64,000 nucleotides of DNA from Bradyrhizobium huanghuaihaiense (GTDB taxonomy: Bacteria > Pseudomonadota > Alphaproteobacteria > Rhizobiales > Xanthobacteraceae). Location: NCBI RefSeq assembly GCF_007830635.1, contig NZ_VLLA01000017.1, forward strand, positions 1 to 64,000. The letters run 5' to 3'. The notes beneath the pieces are model-generated. The model did not search any database. It worked only from the letters and a program-made list of their open reading frames with translations, and had not been told where the DNA came from. This document shows, piece after piece, positions 50,072 to 58,599 of the stretch; position 1 is the first letter of the stretch; each line of letters opens with the position of its first letter. The translations under genes and the position numbers were made by a program.

Positions 50072-50719
50072 TTAGCGCTCACCACCCGTCGGACGATCAT
50101 GTTGACCGATAGCTATTGCCGCGAGCACCGTCCGATTGCTGATTTCAAGTTTTTGAAAAATGTTGTGTAGGTGCACTTTGATGGTGCCGACGGAAATGGT
50201 CAGCCGTCTCCCGATTTCCTTGTTCGACAATCCTTCGGATACCAGACGCATGATCTGGCGCTCGCGGTCTGTCAGAGCCGTCGTCATCTTGTCCGAATTC
50301 GCGCCCTGTTCCTGCGATTGGATCGAATCGGATGGCATCATCGGCAGCAGACTTCGGTCATTGGCGATGTGCCGCAAGGACTCCACCAGCGCCTCTGGCT
50401 CCGTATCCTTCAGGACGATGCTGCAGGTAAAGGGGGCCGCATCCAAGAGCATTTCGCAATCTTCACTCGAGGCGAAAAACACCAAATGCATCGAACGATT
50501 TTCTGAATTGACGGAAAGACCCATCAGCGCGGCGAGCTCGGGCATCGCGGGATCAACAATCGCGATGTCGGGCGCCAAGTGACGAATCGCCTGGATGCAG
50601 CTTGCAGTGTCGCTACAAGATGCAATGACGTTGAAGTCAGCTGCGGTACTGAGCACGTTGCTCAGTCCCTGCAGGACGACGGGATGCCGGTCTGCAATGA
50701 CTACATTAGTACGTCGCAT
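50072..50719 (-). CDS. NarL/LuxR-family response regulator
   Basis: A 215-residue two-domain regulator. The receiver has RTNVVIADRHPVVLQGL and the phospho-acceptor Asp in DIAIVDPAMPEL; the C-terminal GerE/LuxR helix-turn-helix has LTDRERQIMRLVSEGLSNKE and VGTIKVHLHNIFQKL. The ATG at 50719 has GAGGAG eight bases upstream. No histidine kinase gene adjoins it. Its position next to the exopolysaccharide and secretion genes suggests control of surface functions; this is inference. Confidence 0.9.
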   Translation of the reverse strand: MRRTNVVIADRHPVVLQGLSNVLSTAADFNVIASCSDTASCIQAIRHLAPDIAIVDPAMPELAALMGLSVNSENRSMHLVFFASSEDCEMLLDAAPFTCSIVLKDTEPEALVESLRHIANDRSLLPMMPSDSIQSQEQGANSDKMTTALTDRERQIMRLVSEGLSNKEIGRRLTISVGTIKVHLHNIFQKLEISNRTVLAAIAIGQHDRPTGGER

Positions 50720-51339
50720 TGGGCGCTCCTCAGCGTGACGCCCCCAAAAACTTTAACGCCGTTAACGTGCTGCTATTTCCCAAGGCGCAGCACCGATCCC
50801 TCGAAATTTCTTCCAATACGACCAATATCCATGTCGCAGTGCAAAATTAGATTGGCTTAGCTCGCTCTCCGACGCTCACGCGGCAATCTGCGCTTCCGAT
50901 GTCCGTAACGCTCCTGAGACTACACTGCCGCCGGCCAGAGCGCTCCGAAATTCGGTCGCAGACCGGATTCGCACGGGGGCGGCATTGGCGACCGAAGCCC
51001 GACGACTTTCCACCTTGAATAAACACGACCGTGTAATTCACGCATAGACTGCGGAAAAAAGCAACGCTGCGAGCCGGGCTGAGGAGTGGGCGGCGCCTGC
51101 ACACCTATAACGAAGGATATATAGGGCTATCGCAAATTCGCATCTAACATTCTTAAAGGCTTCAACAACATGGAGGGATATAGTTTTCCGGACGATGCTG
51201 CGTTCGGAGTACTGCAAATTCACTAGTTCAAAAGTGTGCAAGCAGGGCGGAGATGACCACTAACAAGGCCTGTTCGCCCGTCGCGAGATTACATTGAATT
51301 AATTTTTTGTTGTGTCAGTGCGTTGGACGGAGGGTAAAA
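50720..51339. other. Less GC-rich divergent intergenic region between two LuxR regulators
   Basis: About 620 bases separate the divergent regulators. The part 51100-51340 is visibly richer in A and T than the rest of the window (for example TTGAATTAATTTTTTG), which fits a promoter region or incoming DNA. No gene or repeat could be supported. Confidence 0.45.
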
Positions 51340-52239
51340 ATGAGGAGGCGTCAAATTTACGGAATGGTGCTTCTCGGAAAGAGCGTTTTAATCCGTGAAG
51401 GTATTGCCAGAATATTGCACAAGGCAAATTTTCGCATTGCCCTGTCTGCTTCGAGCTCTGAGGAGTTGCCAAGCTCCCTTCAAGCTGAGCAACTGATGTT
51501 TCTCATCATCCACAGCGGTGATGATTTTGGCCTCGAGATAGCGCAGATCGGACATTTGAAAGATCGCTATCCCGACGCGCCCATTGCAATCGTGTCGGAC
51601 AATTATCGGCCGGTCGAGCTTGCCTCCGCATTTCGCGCAGGCGCCAATGGCTACTTCGTCAACGTCAATTCGTGCGACGCCTTCATCAAGTCGGTCGAAC
51701 TCGTGACGATGGGCGAGACCGTCTTCCCGCCTGCGTTCCTGTGGTTCGCTCTTGACGGGAATCGTGAACGCGAAGGCGAATCCACGCAATGCGACCAGAA
51801 CGAGCACGCGATTCTCGTTGCTCCAGAGGACGCGATCTCGCCGCAGCTCTCTCCGCGCGAAAGGGCAATTCTGTCTTGCCTCATTGAAGGCGATTCCAAC
51901 AAAGGCATCGCTCGCAAGATCGATATCGCCGAGGCCACTGTGAAGGTCCACGTCAAGGCGATCCTGCGAAAGATACGAGTTCAGAACCGGACTCAGGCCG
52001 CAATCTGGGGAATGAACCACGGATCGCAGGTGCGAGCGTCAAACAACCACGCGCCGGCAGCCATCGATGCAGGTGCAGGCGTCGTGACTCCACTCAAGAT
52101 GATCTCCGAGACGGATCATCTCAATCAGACGCCTCCCTTGGTCCCCCAGTCTGATCACGCAGCGACGACGCCTATCGACGGCCGGATCCGCAAGGGCATC
52201 GATCGAGGGTCCGGCGCGGCCGTGCGGTTGTACAAGTAG
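51340..52239 (+). CDS. LuxR-family regulator with degenerate receiver domain
   Basis: A 299-residue regulator. The N-terminal half has a receiver-like layout (VLIREGIARILHKANF, PDAPIAIVSDN, AFRAGANGYFVN), but the position of the phospho-acceptor reads LIIHSGDD instead of LLDxxMP. Phosphorylation may therefore be absent. The C-terminal GerE domain is intact: LSPRERAILSCLIEGDSNK and EATVKVHVKAILRKI. About 80 extra residues follow it. ATG 51340 has GGAGGG five bases upstream; ATG 51307 is an alternative. It is divergent from the other LuxR gene and upstream of the Wzz gene. Confidence 0.85.
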   Translation: MRRRQIYGMVLLGKSVLIREGIARILHKANFRIALSASSSEELPSSLQAEQLMFLIIHSGDDFGLEIAQIGHLKDRYPDAPIAIVSDNYRPVELASAFRAGANGYFVNVNSCDAFIKSVELVTMGETVFPPAFLWFALDGNREREGESTQCDQNEHAILVAPEDAISPQLSPRERAILSCLIEGDSNKGIARKIDIAEATVKVHVKAILRKIRVQNRTQAAIWGMNHGSQVRASNNHAPAAIDAGAGVVTPLKMISETDHLNQTPPLVPQSDHAATTPIDGRIRKGIDRGSGAAVRLYK

Positions 52240-52437
52240 TCCTAGGGGGCCGGAGACGACTCCCACCATCGGAATGCTCCCATTACGGGTGCAAGCCGCG
52301 ACATTTTTCGTCGATTTCACGACAGGCATCCCGGCAGGATACCTTTCCTGCCGCCTTCGCGCGACAGCATGCGGACAGTGTCGACGTCCCCCTTGTCGGG
52401 ACGTCGAGCATCGGCGTTGCGAGAACTGGCCGCCTAC

Positions 52438-52572
52438 TTAACGCTCCCGCAGCGCCTCCTGCTTATATTTCGCTAAGGGCCAGAGAAGGGAGCTGATGAT
52501 CCTGGGCGCGCCGGTATTGATCTCGACCGTCAGCGCCATGCGGGGACCGAGTTTGACGAGCTTGTCCTCCCA
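52438..52572 (-). pseudogene. HlyD remnant 1 (last about 43 codons)
   Basis: On the minus strand this stretch translates to the C-terminal end of the HlyD adaptor: DKLVKLGPRMALTVEINTG and then PLAKYKQEALRER before a TAA stop. It closely matches the end of the intact HlyD gene at 60485-61909. Upstream sequence does not continue the homology, so only the 3' tail remains. Confidence 0.85.
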
Positions 52573-53040
52573 CCAAACTCCGGTGGAGTGCCGCAGGGCA
52601 GCGTGCCCAGACCAAAATGCACTCGCCTGCTGAGCACTTCGCCCTCGTCCAAGTGACGGATCAGAGCGACAGTCCCGCTAGGCTCATGGGCGCGCTGGCG
52701 GCTTTAAACTGGTAGCGCCGCGGCTCAATGGACCATCCTAGTTACCTATTTATTGCCTTTCCCAACCAGTGAGGTGGAATGTACTGATTCAAGCGCAGAT
52801 GAGCGACTGGGTCGTAGAGTGCCATGGGTTATGCGTTCTTCACCGATTTGCCGGCCTCTACACAATTTCCGGCACATTTAGTCGACGGCGGCAGGGCGGC
52901 CCCACCAAGCGTCGGTAGGGGCCGGCTAGTTGCCTCGTGCGACTTCATCTGCTGCATCTTCCGCCAACCGACGATCGCCTTATCGACATATTTAGCTTGG
53001 TCATCGTCGCGAAGCCTCAACTATCAGCGCTGGTGCGAAA
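52573..53040. other. Degenerate intergenic stretch, no intact gene
   Basis: About 470 bases between the HlyD remnant and the Wzz gene. Frames are short. The bases next to the remnant (52580-52700) look like scrambled coding sequence, but I could not assign a parent gene. Confidence 0.4.
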
Positions 53041-54144
53041 ATGGTGCAGACCAATAGAACGGATAATTGGGTAAATCGGGACAATATGCCGCCTGACTTT
53101 CGTCCGGCACCCACCATGTCCCTGGTAGAAGTGCTAGCCTTCATACGACGACATCTCTCGATCATATCGCTGGCAACCTTGGCAACGCTTGTCATTGCCA
53201 TAATTTACCTCATTACCGCGGCACCCACGTATACGGCGAAGGCGGAACTCGTGGTGGACTCGAGAGCGGTCGACCCTACCTCGGTGTCAACGATCGTGGA
53301 AAGCCAGATCAAGATCATAACGTCTGAGAGCATCGCCAACGCTGTGATCGAAAAGCTCGGCCTTGCTCAAGATCCGGAATTTGAGGCCAGCCAAGCCAGC
53401 CCCCTGCACAGCATGACCAGATCGATATCCCGTCTGCTCGGCTGGAGTAAACTGGAAACGAAAGCTAATGCGGCGCGGTATATTGTGGAATCGTTCCAAC
53501 GCAAGCTTTCGGCCAAGCGTCTCGGCGCTACGTATCTTGTCGAGATTACCTTCGACTCCAGAGATCCCGATCGAGCGGCGCAGATCCTAAACGCCGTCGC
53601 AGAAAAATATATTACCCGTCAAATGGACTATGCCGGCTTACGAGATGATTCGTGGATCAAGGATCGAATGAACGAATTGAGCGCTCAAGCATTAGCTGCC
53701 CAAAAAGCATTGGAGGATTTCAGTAGAAACGGGAAAGATACAGCGGATTTCGCTGCTACTAACGATAGACTGGCAGTCGCTGCTGAATCATCCAAAAGCG
53801 CCTATGATAACTTTCGCCACGTGCTGCGTAAGATGGAAGCCACGCGACAACAATCCTTGCCGGTGTTTGAGGCGAGTCTCATCAGCGGGGCGTCGCCTCC
53901 TTTGAGGGCCAGTTCGCCAAAAGCCAAAGTCGTACTTGGAGCAGCGATTGTTGCGGGAGCGCTTCTTGGCATCGCTATCGGAATACTGCGCGAACTGTCC
54001 GAAGTTCTCGCCATCGGGCGGGAACCTCGTCTAAGCGCACAAGACGACTGGATCGATCGACCTATTCCGGACGTGCTACGATCCGATCATCAATCTGAAA
54101 TATCGGCAAAGACAAGGCCAGCGCGCCTTACGGGTTCGGGGTGA
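53041..54144 (+). CDS. Wzz/GumC-type polysaccharide chain-length protein
   Basis: A 367-residue inner-membrane protein with a transmembrane segment at about 40-60. A Wzz domain follows (PTYTAKAELVVDSRAV, then VESQIKIITSESIANAVIEKLGL), then a periplasmic coiled-coil region, and a second membrane segment near 300-320 (VVLGAAIVAGALLGIAIGIL). It lacks the cytoplasmic tyrosine kinase domain of full ExoP/Wzc proteins. It should control chain length or export of an exopolysaccharide. No clear ribosome site precedes ATG 53041, and ATG 53086 is an alternative start. It belongs with the carbamoyltransferase and SGNH genes downstream. Confidence 0.85.
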   Translation: MVQTNRTDNWVNRDNMPPDFRPAPTMSLVEVLAFIRRHLSIISLATLATLVIAIIYLITAAPTYTAKAELVVDSRAVDPTSVSTIVESQIKIITSESIANAVIEKLGLAQDPEFEASQASPLHSMTRSISRLLGWSKLETKANAARYIVESFQRKLSAKRLGATYLVEITFDSRDPDRAAQILNAVAEKYITRQMDYAGLRDDSWIKDRMNELSAQALAAQKALEDFSRNGKDTADFAATNDRLAVAAESSKSAYDNFRHVLRKMEATRQQSLPVFEASLISGASPPLRASSPKAKVVLGAAIVAGALLGIAIGILRELSEVLAIGREPRLSAQDDWIDRPIPDVLRSDHQSEISAKTRPARLTGSG

Positions 54145-54654
54145 GCGCGATCTCGCGGCTCCCCATGGAGACGCCCGACCCCGGTGACAGGTTCAACCTA
54201 TTCGATCGCGTGGATCGCCTGCATTCCAAGGGGCTCTCAGCTTGGCCGCTCACTCGCGACACCTTTATCGTTTTTGCCGGAGTCCAGCGGCGCGTGCTAC
54301 TGTCCCACTAGGCTCGGGGTGTCAGGTGCGAATTCTCTCGATAGGTTTTACATACCCGATCCATTGAAGGATGATAACTATCCGATTGGCGGCTGGATCA
54401 TCCAACTTTCAATATGACTTCGCGCATGCGACTGACGACGCCCGGCTAAGATTTGCCGAGGATGACATACCGGCGCCTAGCCCGGAGCATCTACGCGGCC
54501 GATCTCATTCGGCCGGTTGGTTGCCGTCTCCGAAGTTCGAGGTCGACGACGTCGCGATATCTTCATCGCTGCGCACGGCAAGTTCGGTCGCAGAGCCAAC
54601 AAGCGCGCTTCCTACCGTTCGCGCAGGACGTCATGCTCGTACCTGGCGAAGGGC
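54145..54654. other. Degenerate intergenic stretch, no intact gene
   Basis: About 500 bases between the Wzz gene and HlyD remnant 2. Several short open frames occur on the plus strand, but they lack ribosome binding sites and known motifs, and the reading frame suggested by composition changes repeatedly. Probably decayed sequence. Confidence 0.4.
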
Positions 54655-55080
54655 GAGAGTATAGCCGATGATACGGCGGGATCCGGTCTTGACGACCACC
54701 ACCGTGACCGCCAATGCCCGGGCCGAGATCGGCGACGCGATCCTGTGGGACAACCACGGCGAGCACCTAGGCCGGCGTGACGACGTCCCCCACCGTATGC
54801 ACCGCAAGCTGCTGGACGACGCCGTCGACGGGGGCCACGAGACCCAGGAGCTTCGTTCGCCGCTCGGCCTTGATCTCATCGTGGGCGACGCCGGGAAGTT
54901 CGCGAGCGGATCGCCGCCGTCGAAGAGTATTGCCTGCAACCTCGCGACGTCGAGCCGAGCGGCGATGAGGTCTGCCTTGACATGCCCCTGTCGTGGTCGG
55001 ATCGAGCTCGATCATGTCGACTGAGACGCGCGCCGCATATTCCAGCTCGGCGATATCCAGACCGATTGTGATAACTTTTG
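54655..55080 (-). pseudogene. HlyD remnant 2 (mosaic with deletions and frameshifts)
   Basis: Minus-strand pieces match the intact HlyD at 60485-61909 but in a shortened order: ELEYAARVS, then IELDPTTT, then in another frame LFDGGDPLANFP, then ERRTKLLGLVAPVDGVVQQL followed by a premature TAG, and finally VKTGSRRIIGY. Internal deletions and at least two frame changes make it non-functional. It lies upstream of the carbamoyltransferase stop and in the same orientation as the other HlyD copies. Confidence 0.85.
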
Positions 55081-55301
55081 ACACGGACGCCTTCCTTAAG
55101 TGGTGCTCAACACCTCCACTTTGGCATTTGGCACATCGATTCCGTCGGGCGGGGCTTCCACCCCCATCATAAACCCGCGCCCCTGGCCCGCTGGTCGAAG
55201 CCCGTAGAGGACTCGTTGCCTATTGCGAGACACGGTTCGCGACCGCGGGCGCTTTTACTTCGGCGGTGGACCGCGCATCGGGAATTACTCCCGCAAGCCC
55301 C

Positions 55302-57131
55302 CTAATCCAATTCAAATGCAGAGCTATAGTCCTGCCTGAGCGCAGTATCTTGCTCTGACTTTTTGAGCACGCAATTGCCGACCACGAGCAGGTCGAGTTC
55401 ACTTCCCATGAAGCATCGGAAAGCGTCTTCCGGCGTGCAGACGATCGGCTCACCGCGTACGTTAAAAGAGGTGTTGACTAGCACCGGGCATCCTGTGAGC
55501 CGCTTGAATTCGGTGAGCAGCCGATGAAATTTGGGATTGGTGTCGCGGCTCACCGTCTGGATACGCGCGGAATAGTCGATATGGGTCACGGCCGGAATTT
55601 CCGAGCGCGACACGTTGAGCTTGTCGATGCCGAACAGCGCCCGCTCGTCCGCGCTCATCGCGCGCCGCTTGTCCTTCAGGACGTCGGCGACGATCAGCAT
55701 ATAGGGACTATCGGAGTCGAGCTCGAACCAGTCCGCGACGTCCTCCCGTAACACCGCGGGCGCGAAGGGCCGAAAGCTCTCGCGATATTTGACTTTCAGG
55801 TTGAGGTTCTTCTGCATGGTCGGTGAGCGGGGATCGCCAAGGATCGAGCGCGCGCCAAGCGAGCGCGGGCCGAATTCCATGCGGCCCTGGAACCAGCCGA
55901 CCGCGAGTTGGTCGGCAAGCGCCTTTGCGGTGGTCTTGATGACAGTATCTTCGGACAGCACGTCGAAGCGCGCGCCCACCTCCTTCAGCCTGCGTTCGAT
56001 TTCGCCTTGTGAGTAGTGAGGCCCGAGGAACGCGCCCGACATACCGTCGGACGACGCAGGAATGCGTGGGTTGCCCTTGAACTGGTGATAAGCGGCGAGC
56101 GCCGCCCCAACCGCCCCTCCGGCGTCACCCGCCGCCGGCTGGATCCAGATTTTGTCGAACTTGCCGTCGCGCAGCACCTTGCCATTGGCGACGCAGTTCA
56201 GCGCCACGCCGCCGGCAAGACACAAATTGCGCGCACCGGTCTTCTTCGCAAGACTCCGCGTCAGGCGGAGCACCGCCTCATCAAGCACGGCCTGGATAGA
56301 AGCCGCGACGTCCATGTGAAACGAAGTCAGCAATTTGTCGGGCGTGCGCACCGGCGCGCCGAACAGCTTTGCGAACCGCTCATTGGTCATGGTGAGCCCG
56401 GTGCAATAGTCAAAATAAGACATGTCGAGCCGGAACGAGCCATCCGGCTTGAGGTCAATAAGATGGTCCAGAATCAGCTTGGCGTATTTCGGCTCGCCAT
56501 AGGGGGCGAGCCCCATCACCTTGTACTCGCCGGAATTGACCTTAAAGCCGGTGTAATACGTTAGCGCGGAATAGAGCAGTCCCAGCGAATGGGGAAAGTG
56601 AATCTCCTGAAAGATCTCGAGCTTGTTGCCCTCGCCAATCGCAGCCGACGTCGTCGCCCATTCGCCGACGCCGTCCATGGTCAGCACCACCGCCTTCTCG
56701 AAGGGCGATGGAAAAAAGGCAGACGCCGCGTGGCTCAGATGATGCTCGGTGAAAAGCAATTTGCCGGACGATATCTCTTCGTCAAATGGCTTCAGTTGCT
56801 TGCGTAGCAGGCTCTTTTGAAACAGCTTTTCCTTGAGCCAGAGCGGGATCGCCATCTTGAAGGAAGAAAACCCTTTTGGCGCCATCGCGATGTAGGTCTC
56901 GAGCAGCCGTTCGAATTTCAGGAACGGCTTGTCGTAAAAGGCGACGTGCTCGATCTCGGAGAGCTTTGCGCCTGCGGCATCCAGGCAATAGCCGACCGCG
57001 TTGTGCGGAAACGAGGCATCGTGCTTCTTGCGCGTAAAGCGTTCCTCCTGCGTGGCCGCGACGATGCGGCCGTCCTCGACCAGCGCGGCGGCGCTGTCGT
57101 GATAGAATGCGGAGATGCCGAGGATGCGCAT
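55302..57131 (-). CDS. NodU/CmcH-family carbamoyltransferase
   Basis: A 609-residue carbamoyltransferase. The N-terminal part has GISAFYHDSAAALVEDG, EERFTRKKHD and the metal/carbamoyl-adenylate histidines in EHHLSHAASAFFPSPF. The C-terminal part has GWFQGRMEFGPRSLGARSIL and YRESFRPFAPAV. The family transfers a carbamoyl group from carbamoyl phosphate, via carbamoyl-AMP, to hydroxyls of sugars or antibiotics. In the context of DUF5989, SxtJ, SGNH hydrolase and Wzz genes, the acceptor is probably an exopolysaccharide or a glycolipid sugar and not a Nod factor. The start lies four bases after the stop of the DUF5989 gene. Confidence 0.92.
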   Translation of the reverse strand: MRILGISAFYHDSAAALVEDGRIVAATQEERFTRKKHDASFPHNAVGYCLDAAGAKLSEIEHVAFYDKPFLKFERLLETYIAMAPKGFSSFKMAIPLWLKEKLFQKSLLRKQLKPFDEEISSGKLLFTEHHLSHAASAFFPSPFEKAVVLTMDGVGEWATTSAAIGEGNKLEIFQEIHFPHSLGLLYSALTYYTGFKVNSGEYKVMGLAPYGEPKYAKLILDHLIDLKPDGSFRLDMSYFDYCTGLTMTNERFAKLFGAPVRTPDKLLTSFHMDVAASIQAVLDEAVLRLTRSLAKKTGARNLCLAGGVALNCVANGKVLRDGKFDKIWIQPAAGDAGGAVGAALAAYHQFKGNPRIPASSDGMSGAFLGPHYSQGEIERRLKEVGARFDVLSEDTVIKTTAKALADQLAVGWFQGRMEFGPRSLGARSILGDPRSPTMQKNLNLKVKYRESFRPFAPAVLREDVADWFELDSDSPYMLIVADVLKDKRRAMSADERALFGIDKLNVSRSEIPAVTHIDYSARIQTVSRDTNPKFHRLLTEFKRLTGCPVLVNTSFNVRGEPIVCTPEDAFRCFMGSELDLLVVGNCVLKKSEQDTALRQDYSSAFELD

Positions 57132-57135
57132 AGCC

Positions 57136-57288
57136 TTAGAAAACCGTGTAGATGAACGGCGCGAACACCGTGCCCTGGGTCAGCACGACAAGGCCGCCGA
57201 ACACCACCATCATCACAAAGATCGGCAGCAGCCAGAATTTCTTTCGCACGCGCATGAAGCGCCACAGTTCGGCAAGAAAATCTATCAT
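57136..57288 (-). CDS. DUF5989-family small membrane protein
   Basis: A 50-residue protein: a short amphipathic start (DFLAELWRFMRVRKKFW), one transmembrane segment (LPIFVMMVVFGGLVVLT) and the family end FAPFIYTVF. Small proteins of this family are regularly encoded beside NodU-type carbamoyltransferases and SxtJ proteins. The ATG at 57288 overlaps the last base of the SxtJ stop (TGATG), and its stop is four bases before the carbamoyltransferase. The three are therefore one operon. It may form part of the membrane site where carbamoylation happens; its function is not known. Below usual gene-finding length limits. Confidence 0.85.
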   Translation of the reverse strand: MIDFLAELWRFMRVRKKFWLLPIFVMMVVFGGLVVLTQGTVFAPFIYTVF

Positions 57289-57902
57289 CAGAACTGATCT
57301 CTCATGGTTTCAGGCTGAGGCCCCGGCGCGCGCGCGATCCAGTAGGTGTCGGAAGCCGGTTCCCGCTTCAGCCGCAACAGGTCCTTGCCCCGCATGCGCA
57401 CGATCAGGCCCGTGGGCAGGATCGCGCCGAACAACAACAGTCCCATCACGATCGGGTTGACGATCTTGTGCAGGACGAGACCGAGCATCATCCACAGAAT
57501 GTTGAGCGGATGAAGCCAGGAGGGCTTGAGCCAGCCCGCCGCCGCAAACAGCACGGCGGCCAGCAGCATCCCGGGCCACAGCCGGCCATGATGCCAGCCG
57601 TTGAAGAGGCTTAAGACGGCTAAAGCCGCTGCCATCACAAGGCCGAACGTCCGGTCCGATCCGGGGGGCGCCGCTTCGTCCCGGACAAAGCTCTCGTGGG
57701 TTGACTGCTTCATTCGACTATCAAAAGAAAGCGCTGCCCGTGCGTCCTCGAGATAACTGTCCCAAAACTTCGCCGGCACGTCCTTGCTTCGCCATACCCG
57801 CTTTGCGGCGGAGGTCGATTGATCCGAAAGCCTTGATTGCTGAGACTCGTAAATCCGACGGCCAGCTTCCTCGAGAATAGAGTCAATGCGCCATTCACTC
57901 AC
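57288..57902 (-). CDS. SxtJ-family membrane protein
   Basis: A 204-residue protein. The N-terminal 75 residues are soluble and helical. Three to four hydrophobic segments follow (FGLVMAAALAVLSLF, PGMLLAAVLFAAAGWL, ILWMMLGLVLHKIVNP, MGLLLFGAILPTGLIV), ending with RMRGKDLLRLKREP and a PETMRDQF tail typical of SxtJ. SxtJ proteins are found next to carbamoyltransferases in saxitoxin and polysaccharide clusters; their biochemical role is not settled. First gene of the operon with the DUF5989 and carbamoyltransferase genes. Confidence 0.85.
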   Translation of the reverse strand: MSEWRIDSILEEAGRRIYESQQSRLSDQSTSAAKRVWRSKDVPAKFWDSYLEDARAALSFDSRMKQSTHESFVRDEAAPPGSDRTFGLVMAAALAVLSLFNGWHHGRLWPGMLLAAVLFAAAGWLKPSWLHPLNILWMMLGLVLHKIVNPIVMGLLLFGAILPTGLIVRMRGKDLLRLKREPASDTYWIARAPGPQPETMRDQF

Positions 57903-58599
57903 GAAAACCTCGCCCGTTCTCGTCCTGGCAACAAGCTGGAGTATTTCGTAAGCCCAGAGGCGGCTGCAAGGGGACTAACGAGGTACCCCCCTGAGGTTAG
58001 CCGCTTCGGCATGTGGTTTTCGCGATAACAGTCGTCCGGTTCGTTCCGCCGAACGTTTGAACCTCGGGCACGGCTAGCTTGAGTCGTCTCCCGCGCCGGT
58101 CCGGCGCATTGGAAGAAGAGTGCAACCCGACTCCTGAGGGAACTCTAGTTTGAAAGCCGGTGTGGATTTTCGCAGCCGGTTATTCGCCCGTGCGGATCAA
58201 CCGGTAGTGGCGTTGCAGGCAGCGATGTTCACCGCAAAATGCCACCGAAGTCGCTGGGCGTACCTCACCCTGGGTATGGTCGCTCGCCCTCAGGATACGG
58301 TATAAATTGCCGATAGGTCGCTCATCGTTGCATCGCGATTTCACACGATCCTGGCTGCTTCCAACCGCGTGTTCGAGTTTGGGCTATTCCGGATTGAGCC
58401 GCTCGCCCCCGTATATGTCTATAAGATTCCGCGCGGGAGTGTGCGAGGAAATTGGGGAGCCTCAGAGATCGTCATCAGAGCTGAAAGGAGCTTGAGAGGG
58501 CGACTAGGTGCCCGTCGTCGCGCGGTCATCGATAACGGGCCATGCCCACGTTCGGAACGGGGACTCGTCAACAGTCGGTCGGACATAGAAGGAGGGGAC
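57903..58599. other. Divergent intergenic region, no gene seen
   Basis: About 700 bases between the SxtJ start and the SGNH hydrolase start. A frame running in from 58369 in phase with the hydrolase lacks a ribosome site and protein-like composition, so the hydrolase start at 58600 is preferred. The promoters of both operons should lie here. No repeat was found. Confidence 0.45.

Noticed and set aside
54371..54671. Short plus-strand frames between the Wzz gene and HlyD remnant 2 as real genes
   Set aside because: No ribosome sites, no motifs, overlapping alternative frames; most likely decayed DNA.
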